Assembly: GCA_036266155.1 (NCBI GenBank) | Contig: DATANR010000411.1 | Location: 1 to 46,196, forward strand | DNA: 46,196 nucleotides | Direction of reading: 5' to 3' | DNA from: SIAJ01 sp036266155 | GTDB lineage: Bacteria > Planctomycetota > Planctomycetia > Gemmatales > Gemmataceae | Part shown: positions 17,573-26,329 of the stretch, one piece after another | How positions within the stretch are numbered: position 1 is the stretch's first letter | Layout: each line of letters opens with the position of its first letter | Program-made: the position numbers and the translations under genes | Notes under the pieces: model-generated | What the model was told of the DNA's origin: nothing | Seen by the model: only the letters and a program-made list of their open reading frames with translations | Databases searched by the model: none

Positions 17573-19375
17573 TCAGACGCCGAAGCGCTCGCGCTCCTCA
17601 CGTAGCCGGCGGAGGACGCGCGACTTGGCAATCAAGACGGCATTCGGACTCATTCCCAATTCGGCGGCGACGGTTGCCGCCGATTCGCCGACGGGCACGG
17701 TTCGACGGAACGCCTGCCACGTGTTGGGCTCAAATTCCGGTTCGATGAGTTCCGTCAGTCGACAGAGCACGAACTGATCGTGCTCGCGCTCCCACTGTCC
17801 GTTCAATCCGCTGCCGGGGTCTTCGAGCTGGTCGGCGATGGCCCGTAGCGTGTCGTCGCCGCGTGCCGTCCAGCGAGACCGCCAATGGGATCGCAGGCAG
17901 TTCACCATCACCTGCCGCGGCCAGTGCCGGAAAGCGCCGATGCGGCCATTGTGCTCGAAGGCGGGCAACTCCTTGAGCATGACGACTACGATCTCCTGGA
18001 TCAGGTCGTGAATGTCGGCCGGCTGCATCTTGTGCCCGCGGAGCCATTGCTCCAGCAGTGGGACGTAAACCGAGAGCAACGTCGGCCAGGCATCCGAATC
18101 GCTCGCTCCACGAAAGCGCTGGAGCAACGACAGCGACGTTTGATCCATGCGAGCCGGGGGCTGATCGGTCGGCCGCGTCAGGAAGGTCGGGTAGTAGTAG
18201 TAAACCGGCGACAGCGACGAAAGTAGGTCGCCGGTCGCTTGATTCGGCGTGCCGTCCCAATGGTAAAACTCGCCACTCGGGATGATGAAATACTGCTCGC
18301 CGTTTTGGCCGCGAAACCACTTCTCGTCTTCGCCGCCCCAATTGTTCGGCCGGGTCGAGGCCGTCAGTTGGAGTTCGGAGTCGAGGAAGGACGCTTCGGT
18401 GCCGGACACCTTGACGGAGTAAGTCAGCGTGTCGCCGTCGACGTCGGTCGCTTGAACCGGAATCGCCAGCGACTGTTCGCCTACGCCCAGGATCTGCGAA
18501 TCGACGTCGTCCATGATCGGGGCCGCCGTCCCCGCTACGGTGACGTTGAACATGCTGCTTGATGAGGCCTTCCCATCCGTCGCTCGCACCTGCACCGCAT
18601 ACTCGCCCGCGGCCGCGCTCCCGTCAATGCGCACCACGTTGCCGGCCACCGAAACATCCAACGGCCGCGGCTGAGCATGCGCCAACAGGCCGGGATTCTG
18701 GTAATAGACCGGGTCGAGCTTGGTCAAGAAGGTGCGCGTCTTGCCAACCGGCGTGCCGCCGACGCGGAAGAAACTGCCGTCCGGTTCGATGATGAAGCGC
18801 ACATCGCCGGTGCCCGATAGCCACCGTTCGTTGAGGCCAAGCGTGTTCTGAGCGGGAGTCGTGATCGTGGCGAGGCCGAGCCTTTGATCCAATTGATAGG
18901 CCATGCTCTGAGCGCTCGGGCTCGTCAGCAGCGACGAGTAGTAGTAGACGGGGTCCAGGCCGATGATGCGGGTGCCGACCGCCAGCTTAGGTGTTTTGTC
19001 CCAACGAAACAGGTCGCCGTTCGCCAACAGAAAGTACGAGCCATCTTTGCCGGTGAACCGTTTTTCGTGAGAACCGCCCCGGTTGGTCGGCCGTGTGCTT
19101 GACTTCAACTGGAGGTCAGTCGCAGTGAAGAAGGCGTCGGTTCCCGCAGCCTTGGCCGTGAAAGCAAGTTGGTCGTCGTCAGCATCGGCCGCGACAACCG
19201 GAACCTGGATCACGCTGCGATTGGAGTCCAGGGTCCGATCCGTGATAGCTTCGATCACCGGCGCCGCGGGGACGGCCCGCTCTTCGAGCGATTCGACGCG
19301 AAGTCGCTGGTTCCGAAACACGGAGCGACTGGGTTTGCGGTTCAAAAGCGCGCGCATCCACAATCGAGCCGACAT
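17573..19375 (-). CDS. Exported repeat protein fused in frame to ECF sigma factor
   Basis: One uninterrupted 600-codon frame. Residues 1-45 carry the planctomycete N-terminal motif LRVESLEERAVPA, typical of exported surface proteins. Residues 40-400 hold cadherin-like strands (VVAADADDDQLAFTAKAAGT, VQATDVDGDTLTYSVKVSGT) and three copies of an unfamiliar module ending in L-x-P-V-Y-Y. From Met410 (codon 18146-18148) to the end is a complete ECF sigma factor, with region 2 (DIHDLIQEIVVVMLKEL) and region 4 helix-turn-helix (SAATVAAELGMSPNAVLIAK). No stop codon or ribosome site separates the parts. The 5' start has GGGAG seven bases upstream. Either the sigma factor starts internally at 18148 (191 residues, normal length) or the fusion is translated whole. 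Confidence 0.8.
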   Translation of the reverse strand: MSARLWMRALLNRKPSRSVFRNQRLRVESLEERAVPAAPVIEAITDRTLDSNRSVIQVPVVAADADDDQLAFTAKAAGTDAFFTATDLQLKSSTRPTNRGGSHEKRFTGKDGSYFLLANGDLFRWDKTPKLAVGTRIIGLDPVYYYSSLLTSPSAQSMAYQLDQRLGLATITTPAQNTLGLNERWLSGTGDVRFIIEPDGSFFRVGGTPVGKTRTFLTKLDPVYYQNPGLLAHAQPRPLDVSVAGNVVRIDGSAAAGEYAVQVRATDGKASSSSMFNVTVAGTAAPIMDDVDSQILGVGEQSLAIPVQATDVDGDTLTYSVKVSGTEASFLDSELQLTASTRPNNWGGEDEKWFRGQNGEQYFIIPSGEFYHWDGTPNQATGDLLSSLSPVYYYYPTFLTRPTDQPPARMDQTSLSLLQRFRGASDSDAWPTLLSVYVPLLEQWLRGHKMQPADIHDLIQEIVVVMLKELPAFEHNGRIGAFRHWPRQVMVNCLRSHWRSRWTARGDDTLRAIADQLEDPGSGLNGQWEREHDQFVLCRLTELIEPEFEPNTWQAFRRTVPVGESAATVAAELGMSPNAVLIAKSRVLRRLREERERFGV

Positions 19376-19638
19376 GATCTGCTCCCGTAGCCAAAATCAG
19401 AGAGAATCGGCGTCAACGCTGGCGAGTACGACGTCGAATGATGCGGTCGGTGGCGTTCCCGATAATTGAACCGCCATGTACCGCGGACGAGAGGAAAGGC
19501 GCGAAGCGAGCAAATCCTTTCACAGATTTCACAGAAAGTGCAAAAAACTTGACGGCATTAAGACAAGAATTTCGAACCGTGGATGCCGCTCTGCCGCGGA
19601 GCACATAAATCCCCATGAATCCCAACTTGGAGCGTCCG

Positions 19639-22600
19639 ATGCTTCGCTCAGCAATATGGCTGTTCCTCGTTCCATCGCTGGCACTTGCGCAACAAACCGT
19701 TGCCGAGAAGACGGACTACAAGTCGACCTCGCGGCATGCCGACGTAATCGCCTTTACCGAGGAACTGGCGAAGAAGTCGCCGAACGTGCGGCTTAGCGAC
19801 ATCGGCAAGAGCGGCGAAGGCCGGACGTTGCCGCTGCTCATCCTCGCCGATCCGCCGATTACCGCTCCCGAGGAGGCGGCCCGCAACGGCAAGATTGTGA
19901 CGCTGATCTTCGCCAACATCCACGCCGGCGAAGTTGACGGCAAGGAAGCGGTACTGATGCTCGCCCGCGATATCGCCACCGGAGCCGACAAGGCGCTGCT
20001 CAAGGAACTCGTCGTGTTGATAGTTCCGATTCTGAATGCCGACGGCAACGAGAAGATCGACCGCAAGAATCGAAGCGAGCAAAACGGCCCCGTGGATGGC
20101 GTCGGCGTGCGTGCCAACGCGGCCGGCTACGACCTCAATCGCGACTTCATCAAGCTGGAGACCCCGGAAGTCCGCGGCCTCGCGAAGACGACCGCCCGCT
20201 GGGACCCGGCCGTCATCGTCGACCTGCACACGACGAACGGCTCATATCACCGGTACACGTTAACCTATGATGGCCCCCGCAACGCCGGCGCCGATCCCGA
20301 GTTAGTATCGACCGTGCGCGACAAGTGGCTGCCCGAGATCACGGCCGCGGTCGAAAAAGATACGGGCTTCAAGAGTTTCTTCTACGGCAACTTCAACGCC
20401 GATCGGACCGCTTGGGAATCGTATCCGCCGACGCCGCGTTACGGAATTCAATGGATGGCGCTGCGCAATCGCGTTGCCCTGCTGTCCGAATCGTACACGT
20501 ACGCCCCATTCAAGGATCGCGTGTTAGCCGGGAAATCGTTTGCGGGGAACATTCTCAAGTACGTCGCGGCGCATCCCGGCGACGTGCGCAAGCTGATCGC
20601 GAATGCCGACAAGCCGCGTGACCGCATTCCGCTGCGGGCGAAGACGACATCGCTCGGCGAACGCACGGTGCTCGGATTCGTCGAGGAAATGAAGGACGGC
20701 AAGCGCACGCCGACGAAGGAGCCGAAGGAATACAAGGTCGCGCACCTGAACGGCGTCGAGCCGACGGAGTTGGTGCAACGACCGTTCGCGTATCTGATCC
20801 CTGCCACATTCACGGGCGCGATTGAGACGTTACAGCGACACGGCATCACTGTCGAGGAGTTGCGTGAGGACATCGAACTCGACGTGCAGATTTACAAGGT
20901 CGAGAAGTTCATCAAGGCGGATCGTGTATTCCAGAAGCACAATGAAGCCACGGTCGAAGTGACGTCGCGTGACGAAAAGCGCAAGGTAGCCGCGGGCATG
21001 ATGGTGGTGCGGACCACGCAGAAGCTTGGTAACCTGGCCGCCTACTTGCTTGAGCCGCGTGCCGAGGACGGGCTCACGACCTGGAACTTCTTCGACGGGG
21101 GGCTGGCCGAAGGCAAGGATTTCCCGGTCCTGCGCATCAATAAAAGTGTGCCGCTGATGCGCGGTAGTATTCGCCTGCTGCCGGAAGATCGCGGCGTCAA
21201 CAAGCCGATCTCGCTCGACCTGATGTTTCGCAATCCCCCGAACTTTGCGGGCAACGCCGTCAGCGGCATCACGTGGCTCGACGATGGCGAGCACTTCCTG
21301 CAGGTGAAGGAAAATCAGCTTTACAAGGTCCGCGCCGTCACCGGTCGCGCAGAATTGTTCGTTGATGTCGAGAAGTTGAAGAAGTCGCTCGCGCCGGTAC
21401 CGGGCCTGAAGCCGGATGAACTAAACCGCATCGCTGCCGGGCCTTTCTATCGATTCAATCCAAAGCGAACCGCGTTCTTCTTCACACATGGGGACGAGCT
21501 CTACCAGATGAAACTTGACGGCAGCCCGGCAGTGCGCCTGACCAACACGCCGGGACTAAAGGACGTAGCCTCGTACAGTCCGGATGGCCGTTTCGTCGCG
21601 TTCGTGCGCGCCGGCAATCTGTATGTCGTAGACGTTGAGACGCAGGCCGAGCGGCAACTCACCACGGACGGCAGCGCCCTCATTCTCAATGGCAAGGCGG
21701 ACTGGGTGTATGGCGAAGAGATCTTCAATCGTCGGCCGCAAGCATACTGGTGGAGCCCGGACTCGACGCGCATCGCGTTCCTGCGCTTCGACGATGGCCC
21801 CGTCAACACCTTCACCGTGATCGATCAGATTCCGCCGCGGCAGAAGGTCGAGATGACGCCGTACCCGAAGCCCGGCGACCCGAATCCGATCGTGAAGCTC
21901 GGCGTCGTCCCTGTCGCCGGCGGCGAGCCTGTGTTCGCGGACCAGGCGAACTACTCGCCCGGCGACTCGCTCATTTGCCGCGTCGGCTGGTTTCCGGATA
22001 GCTCGCGCGTCTTTGCTTATTTCCAGAACCGCACGCAAACGTGGCTCGACTTCTGCACGATGCCGGCCGAGGGCGGACCGCTGATGCGCCTGTTCCGCGA
22101 AACGACCAAGGCGTGGGTCGAAGATTTGGGCGAGCCGATATTCCTGGCCGACGGCTCGTTCGTGCTCGAATGCGAAACCAGCGGTTGGCGGCACCTTTAC
22201 CAATTCGACAAAGCTGGCAAACGCGTGAAGCCGCTCACGCAGGGCGACTGGGAGGTCCGTTCCGTTCACACGACCGATCGCAAGGACGGCTACCTCTACT
22301 TCAATGCCACCAAAGACGCCACGAACGCGATCAACCTCTATCGCGTGAAGACCGACGGCTCGGGCCTTGAACGACTCACGAAGGACAACGGCACACACGC
22401 AACCACCGTGAGCCCGACAGGGAATATGTTCATCGATAGCCGTAGCGATGCCGCCACGCCGACCCAGGTCCGCTTGCACAAGATGGATGGCGCAGTTGTG
22501 CGAGCGCTCGACACGAATCCCGTCTATGCTCGCGAGGAATATAAGTTTGGGGCGTACGAGCGTGTGCAGGTGAAGACGCGTGACGGCTTCTATTTAGAAG

Positions 22601-23358
22601 GATCGCTCGTCAAGCCACCCGATTTCGATCCGACGAAAAAGTATCCCATCTGGACATTCACCTATGCCGGACCGCACATGCCCATGGTGCGCGACGGCTT
22701 CGACGGCCGCCTGCAAGACCAGGCGCTCGCGACCGCTGGCATCGTCGTCTTCCACGTCGATCCGCGAAGTTCGAGTGGCAAGGGCGTCGCATCCGCATGG
22801 AGCGCTTACAAACAACTCGGCGTCCAAGAAATGAAAGACCTCGATGACGCCATGGACTGGCTCGCGGAAATGCCATGGGTCGATGCCAAGCGCTTTGGCC
22901 TGAGCGGTCACAGCTATGGTGGCTACATGACTTCGTATGCTCTGACGCACAGCAAGAAATTCTCGGCTGGTATCGCGGGCGCACCGGTGACCGACTGGCG
23001 CAACTACGACTCGATTTACACCGAGCGCTACATGGGCACGCCGCAGGACAACCCGCAAGGCTACGACGCGTCATCCGCGGTGAAGGCCGCGAAGAACCTG
23101 CACGGCCGTTTGTTGCTCCTCCACGGCGAAATGGACGACAACGTCCACGTGCAAAACACATTGCAATTCATTGATGAGTTGCAAAAGGCGGAGAAGGAAT
23201 TTGAGGTGATGATTTATCCCCGCGCCCGCCATGGCCTTGGGCCGGGCGCACAACGGCAGATCGTGCAGTTCATTGTCAAAGCCATGACCGGCGTCGAACC
23301 GAAACTCCCGGCCGGCGGCCCGGTGCGACCGAAAGGGAAGAAAGGGCCGGGTGAATAG
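19639..23358 (+). CDS. Secreted M14 carboxypeptidase fused to S9 prolyl oligopeptidase
   Basis: A 1239-residue protein with a signal peptide (MLRSAIWLFLVPSLALA). Residues 30-330 are an M14 zinc carboxypeptidase: His95 and Glu98 in NIHAGEVDG, Asn/Arg in YDLNRDFIKLE, His197 in VDLHTTNGS, and a candidate general base, Glu284, in LLSESYTYAPF. After a linker, residues 540-960 form a DPP IV-like beta-propeller (YWWSPDSTRIAFLRFDDGPV). Residues 980-1239 are the S9 alpha/beta hydrolase, with Ser1092 in SGHSYGGYM, Asp1166 in HGEMDDNVH and His1198 in RARHGLG. Both catalytic sets look complete. The start at 19639 follows CTTGGAG; an upstream ATG at 19615 does not. It ends eight bases from a convergent gene. 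The likely role is extracellular peptide degradation. Confidence 0.9.
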   Translation: MLRSAIWLFLVPSLALAQQTVAEKTDYKSTSRHADVIAFTEELAKKSPNVRLSDIGKSGEGRTLPLLILADPPITAPEEAARNGKIVTLIFANIHAGEVDGKEAVLMLARDIATGADKALLKELVVLIVPILNADGNEKIDRKNRSEQNGPVDGVGVRANAAGYDLNRDFIKLETPEVRGLAKTTARWDPAVIVDLHTTNGSYHRYTLTYDGPRNAGADPELVSTVRDKWLPEITAAVEKDTGFKSFFYGNFNADRTAWESYPPTPRYGIQWMALRNRVALLSESYTYAPFKDRVLAGKSFAGNILKYVAAHPGDVRKLIANADKPRDRIPLRAKTTSLGERTVLGFVEEMKDGKRTPTKEPKEYKVAHLNGVEPTELVQRPFAYLIPATFTGAIETLQRHGITVEELREDIELDVQIYKVEKFIKADRVFQKHNEATVEVTSRDEKRKVAAGMMVVRTTQKLGNLAAYLLEPRAEDGLTTWNFFDGGLAEGKDFPVLRINKSVPLMRGSIRLLPEDRGVNKPISLDLMFRNPPNFAGNAVSGITWLDDGEHFLQVKENQLYKVRAVTGRAELFVDVEKLKKSLAPVPGLKPDELNRIAAGPFYRFNPKRTAFFFTHGDELYQMKLDGSPAVRLTNTPGLKDVASYSPDGRFVAFVRAGNLYVVDVETQAERQLTTDGSALILNGKADWVYGEEIFNRRPQAYWWSPDSTRIAFLRFDDGPVNTFTVIDQIPPRQKVEMTPYPKPGDPNPIVKLGVVPVAGGEPVFADQANYSPGDSLICRVGWFPDSSRVFAYFQNRTQTWLDFCTMPAEGGPLMRLFRETTKAWVEDLGEPIFLADGSFVLECETSGWRHLYQFDKAGKRVKPLTQGDWEVRSVHTTDRKDGYLYFNATKDATNAINLYRVKTDGSGLERLTKDNGTHATTVSPTGNMFIDSRSDAATPTQVRLHKMDGAVVRALDTNPVYAREEYKFGAYERVQVKTRDGFYLEGSLVKPPDFDPTKKYPIWTFTYAGPHMPMVRDGFDGRLQDQALATAGIVVFHVDPRSSSGKGVASAWSAYKQLGVQEMKDLDDAMDWLAEMPWVDAKRFGLSGHSYGGYMTSYALTHSKKFSAGIAGAPVTDWRNYDSIYTERYMGTPQDNPQGYDASSAVKAAKNLHGRLLLLHGEMDDNVHVQNTLQFIDELQKAEKEFEVMIYPRARHGLGPGAQRQIVQFIVKAMTGVEPKLPAGGPVRPKGKKGPGE

Positions 23359-23366
23359 GCTAGCTG

Positions 23367-26279
23367 CTACTGATGCCACTCTACCGTAAATGGCTCGTAG
23401 AGCTTGCGGTATTGTCGCTCGTGCCATGCCGGCGCCGAGGGGATGCCTTCTTGTCCCAACTTGTCGACCGCGATGACCCAGTAACGCCGCGTGTCCTTAC
23501 CGGCATTCCGATCGGTAAAAGTCGTGGCCGCGATAGGTCCCTCGGTTACGCGCGTGACTTTCTGTCCCGGCCCGTTGATTCGCGGCCCTTCCATTCGATA
23601 GACGCGGTAGCGCACGCCTGTTTCGAGGTTAGACGTCCACTTCAGATGACAGCGCTCGCCGTCTTCCTTCGCGAAGAGTTGTTGCGGCGACCGCGGTATT
23701 GTCAGGACATACGGACCTGACCCGCTCTCGACGCCCAAGGCATTCACTGCACGCACGCGATACGCGTAGACGGCAAAGCGATACGGCTTGCCCGCTGGAT
23801 CGATCTGCTCTTTGCTGAACCGGTGCGTGAAGGTCGGCCCAGCTTCGACGGTTGCCGGCTTCCCGAGATCAATTGCAGTGTCCGTGAATAAACGGTCCTT
23901 GACGGCCTCGCGCGTGAGCTGTTGAAATGGGCCGATCACTTTGATGGCCCCGACACTTGGTTCGTCGAGCGGCTGCGTGTCTTTCTTGAGTCGAACAAGT
24001 TGGTCTTCGCTGAAGACTTCTACAATGGCCCGCTCGACGTGATAACCGACTGCGCCTCCGCCGGGCGGTTCCGCCCACGATAGCCGGACCTCTTTTGTGC
24101 TTACCACAGTTGCAACGACGTCTTCAACCACGCGCGGCTGCGTTCGCACCTGTGCGCTGGCCTCGCTCTCCCGGCCCTTGGCGTCGACGGCACGAACCAG
24201 ATAGTGGTAAATCGTTCTGGCCAAGAGGCTCTCGTCACGGTGCTCCGTCGCCGACAGCTCGGCGAATTTGGCAAACTTTGTTTGCCAGGGCAACTTGCCT
24301 TCCGCGCGATAGACCACGTATCGGACCGCATTACTACTCGGCTTCCAGGTCAGCCGTGCCCCATTGCTGCTGGTGACCGCCACTAAATCTGTCGGAGGAG
24401 CCGGTCGTTCGTCGGCCTTCAGTGCGGCGACGCGGTAGGTCCAAATCTGCTGCTCGCGGTCGACGCCGGGTACGCGCTCGGTCGGATTGATGTAGTCCTC
24501 CATGAGCAGCACATCCTGATCGGGGACGGCAATCAGAATGCGCCGACGGTTGCCCTGGCCATCCGGCTCGCGCGGCGGCATCATTCTGGTCCAGGTATTG
24601 GCACCGACGTCGTAGGCCCAGGTCTCCAGGTGGCCCTGAAGCACTTCGTCCTTGTCGGCCTTGTCGATCGCACGCACCACGGCGACGACTCGGCGGCTGT
24701 TCGAATCGTAGGCGAGCACCGCGTCGTTGCGATCGGTCGGCGGCTGCGTTACAGGCTTCATGTCGCGCCACTCATTCTTGCGCACGTCGTAGGTCCAGGT
24801 GTGTGGGTCGTCGCCGAATTGTGTACCGAACAGGACGTGGACTTTGTGAGCCGCGTCGTAGGCCATGTTGCCGCCGCTGCGGTCGGCCGGCTCCTTGGGC
24901 GGGCTCATGCGCGTCCAGGTGTTCGTGTACGGATCGTAGACATGCGTCCCTTCGTGACTGCCCTCGCCGCCGAACACGACCACGACTTGATGGTCGCTGT
25001 CCCACGACGCGCAACGCAACGGGCTGACGCGTGGCGCCGGCGTCGGCCGCATGTCGCGCCAGGTGTTGGTCGGAAGGTCGTAGGTCCAGACGGATGTGTT
25101 GCTGAGATAGTTTTCGCGGAACCAGTGCCAGCCGTGGCTGCCGCTGAAGGCCGAGAAACGCACATACCGGCCGCCGATCGGGTCGAACACATTCTGCTGT
25201 GCGCAACACACGCCGGGCGGCGACGTGTTTGGCTCCTTCAATTCCCACTTGGTCGTTAACGGATCGAAGATCCAGGTCTCGGCGTTTTGCTCGCCGCCGC
25301 CGCCCTGGTTGTGCCCGCCCCAGCGGATCACACGGCCGGCACGCAGGTCGTAGGCCAGAGCGGCCTCGTAGCCGAGTCCCGGCGACACGGGTCCGCCGGG
25401 CAGTGGACTGCGCTTGACCCACGTGTTTGGCTCCTGTTCGATTGGCCCCGCGCCGCGCAAGAGAAGCCACACCCCATCCGCGACCCAGCCGCTATGCCAA
25501 TCGTGCTTCATTGGCTTGCTGAAGCGCGTGACATGACTGATCCGCAGCCGCTCAAGCATGGCCGCGGCACGCTCGTGGTCCTTCTGAAAGTTTCCATAGC
25601 CGAGCAAAATGAGCCGCTGGCCTTTTTGCAATTGTTCGGCCTTGGCCTCAAGCAGTCGGCTGATCCGATAGCGTTCGAAGTTCTCCGGTGTGCCAAAGAT
25701 GTCGCCGCTGCCATAAGGTCCGGGTTTGTCCATCATCAGCGGAGCGTCCCATGCGGCCGCCTTGCCGAAGACATCGGGGTGCCGCAGGAGCAAGCTATAT
25801 GCTCCCCAGCCGGACTTGCTGAACCCGAGCAGCAGCCGCCCCGCAGGCGCGGCCAGCACCGGATAAGTCTTCTCGATGTATGGCACGACGACCTGGAGAA
25901 AGTACGTCTCCTGCCGGATATCGGGCTTGGTCGGGTGATCGGCATACCAGGGAAAATGGGAAAACGTTGGCGCGACGAACACCGCCCGCAGTTGGTTCGC
26001 CAAGTTGTTCTTCTTGACCTCGGCGAGACCATCGCCATAGCGGTTCTCGCGACCTGCTTCCACCGGCAGAACATAGACTACCGGGAGTTTCTCCTCGGGC
26101 TTCGCATCGGTCGGCAGGAGGACGCGGATCTCAGTCGTCCCGCCTTGATACGGGGACCGGACTTCATGTGTCAGCCAACCCTCGGGGTCTTTCTTTGCGT
26201 CCGAAATGCGGATCGGCTCAGCCGCCGTCGCGAAGGAACACAGCATGGTGATCAGCGCGATGGGGATGAGCCGGCTCAT
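23367..26279 (-). CDS. Secreted esterase-kelch-fibronectin III protein
   Basis: A 970-residue protein with a signal peptide (residues 1-20). Residues 25-290 are an alpha/beta hydrolase of the putative-esterase (Esterase D/feruloyl esterase) type with the nucleophile elbow LLGFSKSGWGAY and a likely catalytic His in KHDWHSG. Residues 300-640 hold kelch-type repeats (VVVFGGEGSHEGTHVYDPYT, TWTRMSPPKEP and similar), which should form a beta-propeller. Residues 650-960 contain three fibronectin III-like domains. AAGGAT lies upstream of the ATG. The architecture suggests an enzyme held on a surface or polymer by binding domains. The ester substrate is unknown. It lies directly upstream of, and in the same orientation as, nothing else within 50 bases. 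Confidence 0.88.
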   Translation of the reverse strand: MSRLIPIALITMLCSFATAAEPIRISDAKKDPEGWLTHEVRSPYQGGTTEIRVLLPTDAKPEEKLPVVYVLPVEAGRENRYGDGLAEVKKNNLANQLRAVFVAPTFSHFPWYADHPTKPDIRQETYFLQVVVPYIEKTYPVLAAPAGRLLLGFSKSGWGAYSLLLRHPDVFGKAAAWDAPLMMDKPGPYGSGDIFGTPENFERYRISRLLEAKAEQLQKGQRLILLGYGNFQKDHERAAAMLERLRISHVTRFSKPMKHDWHSGWVADGVWLLLRGAGPIEQEPNTWVKRSPLPGGPVSPGLGYEAALAYDLRAGRVIRWGGHNQGGGGEQNAETWIFDPLTTKWELKEPNTSPPGVCCAQQNVFDPIGGRYVRFSAFSGSHGWHWFRENYLSNTSVWTYDLPTNTWRDMRPTPAPRVSPLRCASWDSDHQVVVVFGGEGSHEGTHVYDPYTNTWTRMSPPKEPADRSGGNMAYDAAHKVHVLFGTQFGDDPHTWTYDVRKNEWRDMKPVTQPPTDRNDAVLAYDSNSRRVVAVVRAIDKADKDEVLQGHLETWAYDVGANTWTRMMPPREPDGQGNRRRILIAVPDQDVLLMEDYINPTERVPGVDREQQIWTYRVAALKADERPAPPTDLVAVTSSNGARLTWKPSSNAVRYVVYRAEGKLPWQTKFAKFAELSATEHRDESLLARTIYHYLVRAVDAKGRESEASAQVRTQPRVVEDVVATVVSTKEVRLSWAEPPGGGAVGYHVERAIVEVFSEDQLVRLKKDTQPLDEPSVGAIKVIGPFQQLTREAVKDRLFTDTAIDLGKPATVEAGPTFTHRFSKEQIDPAGKPYRFAVYAYRVRAVNALGVESGSGPYVLTIPRSPQQLFAKEDGERCHLKWTSNLETGVRYRVYRMEGPRINGPGQKVTRVTEGPIAATTFTDRNAGKDTRRYWVIAVDKLGQEGIPSAPAWHERQYRKLYEPFTVEWHQ

Positions 26280-26329
26280 GTTGATCCTTCACGACAGCGG
26301 GGCACGAATGCTCGGCAGGGAGCGCCAAA

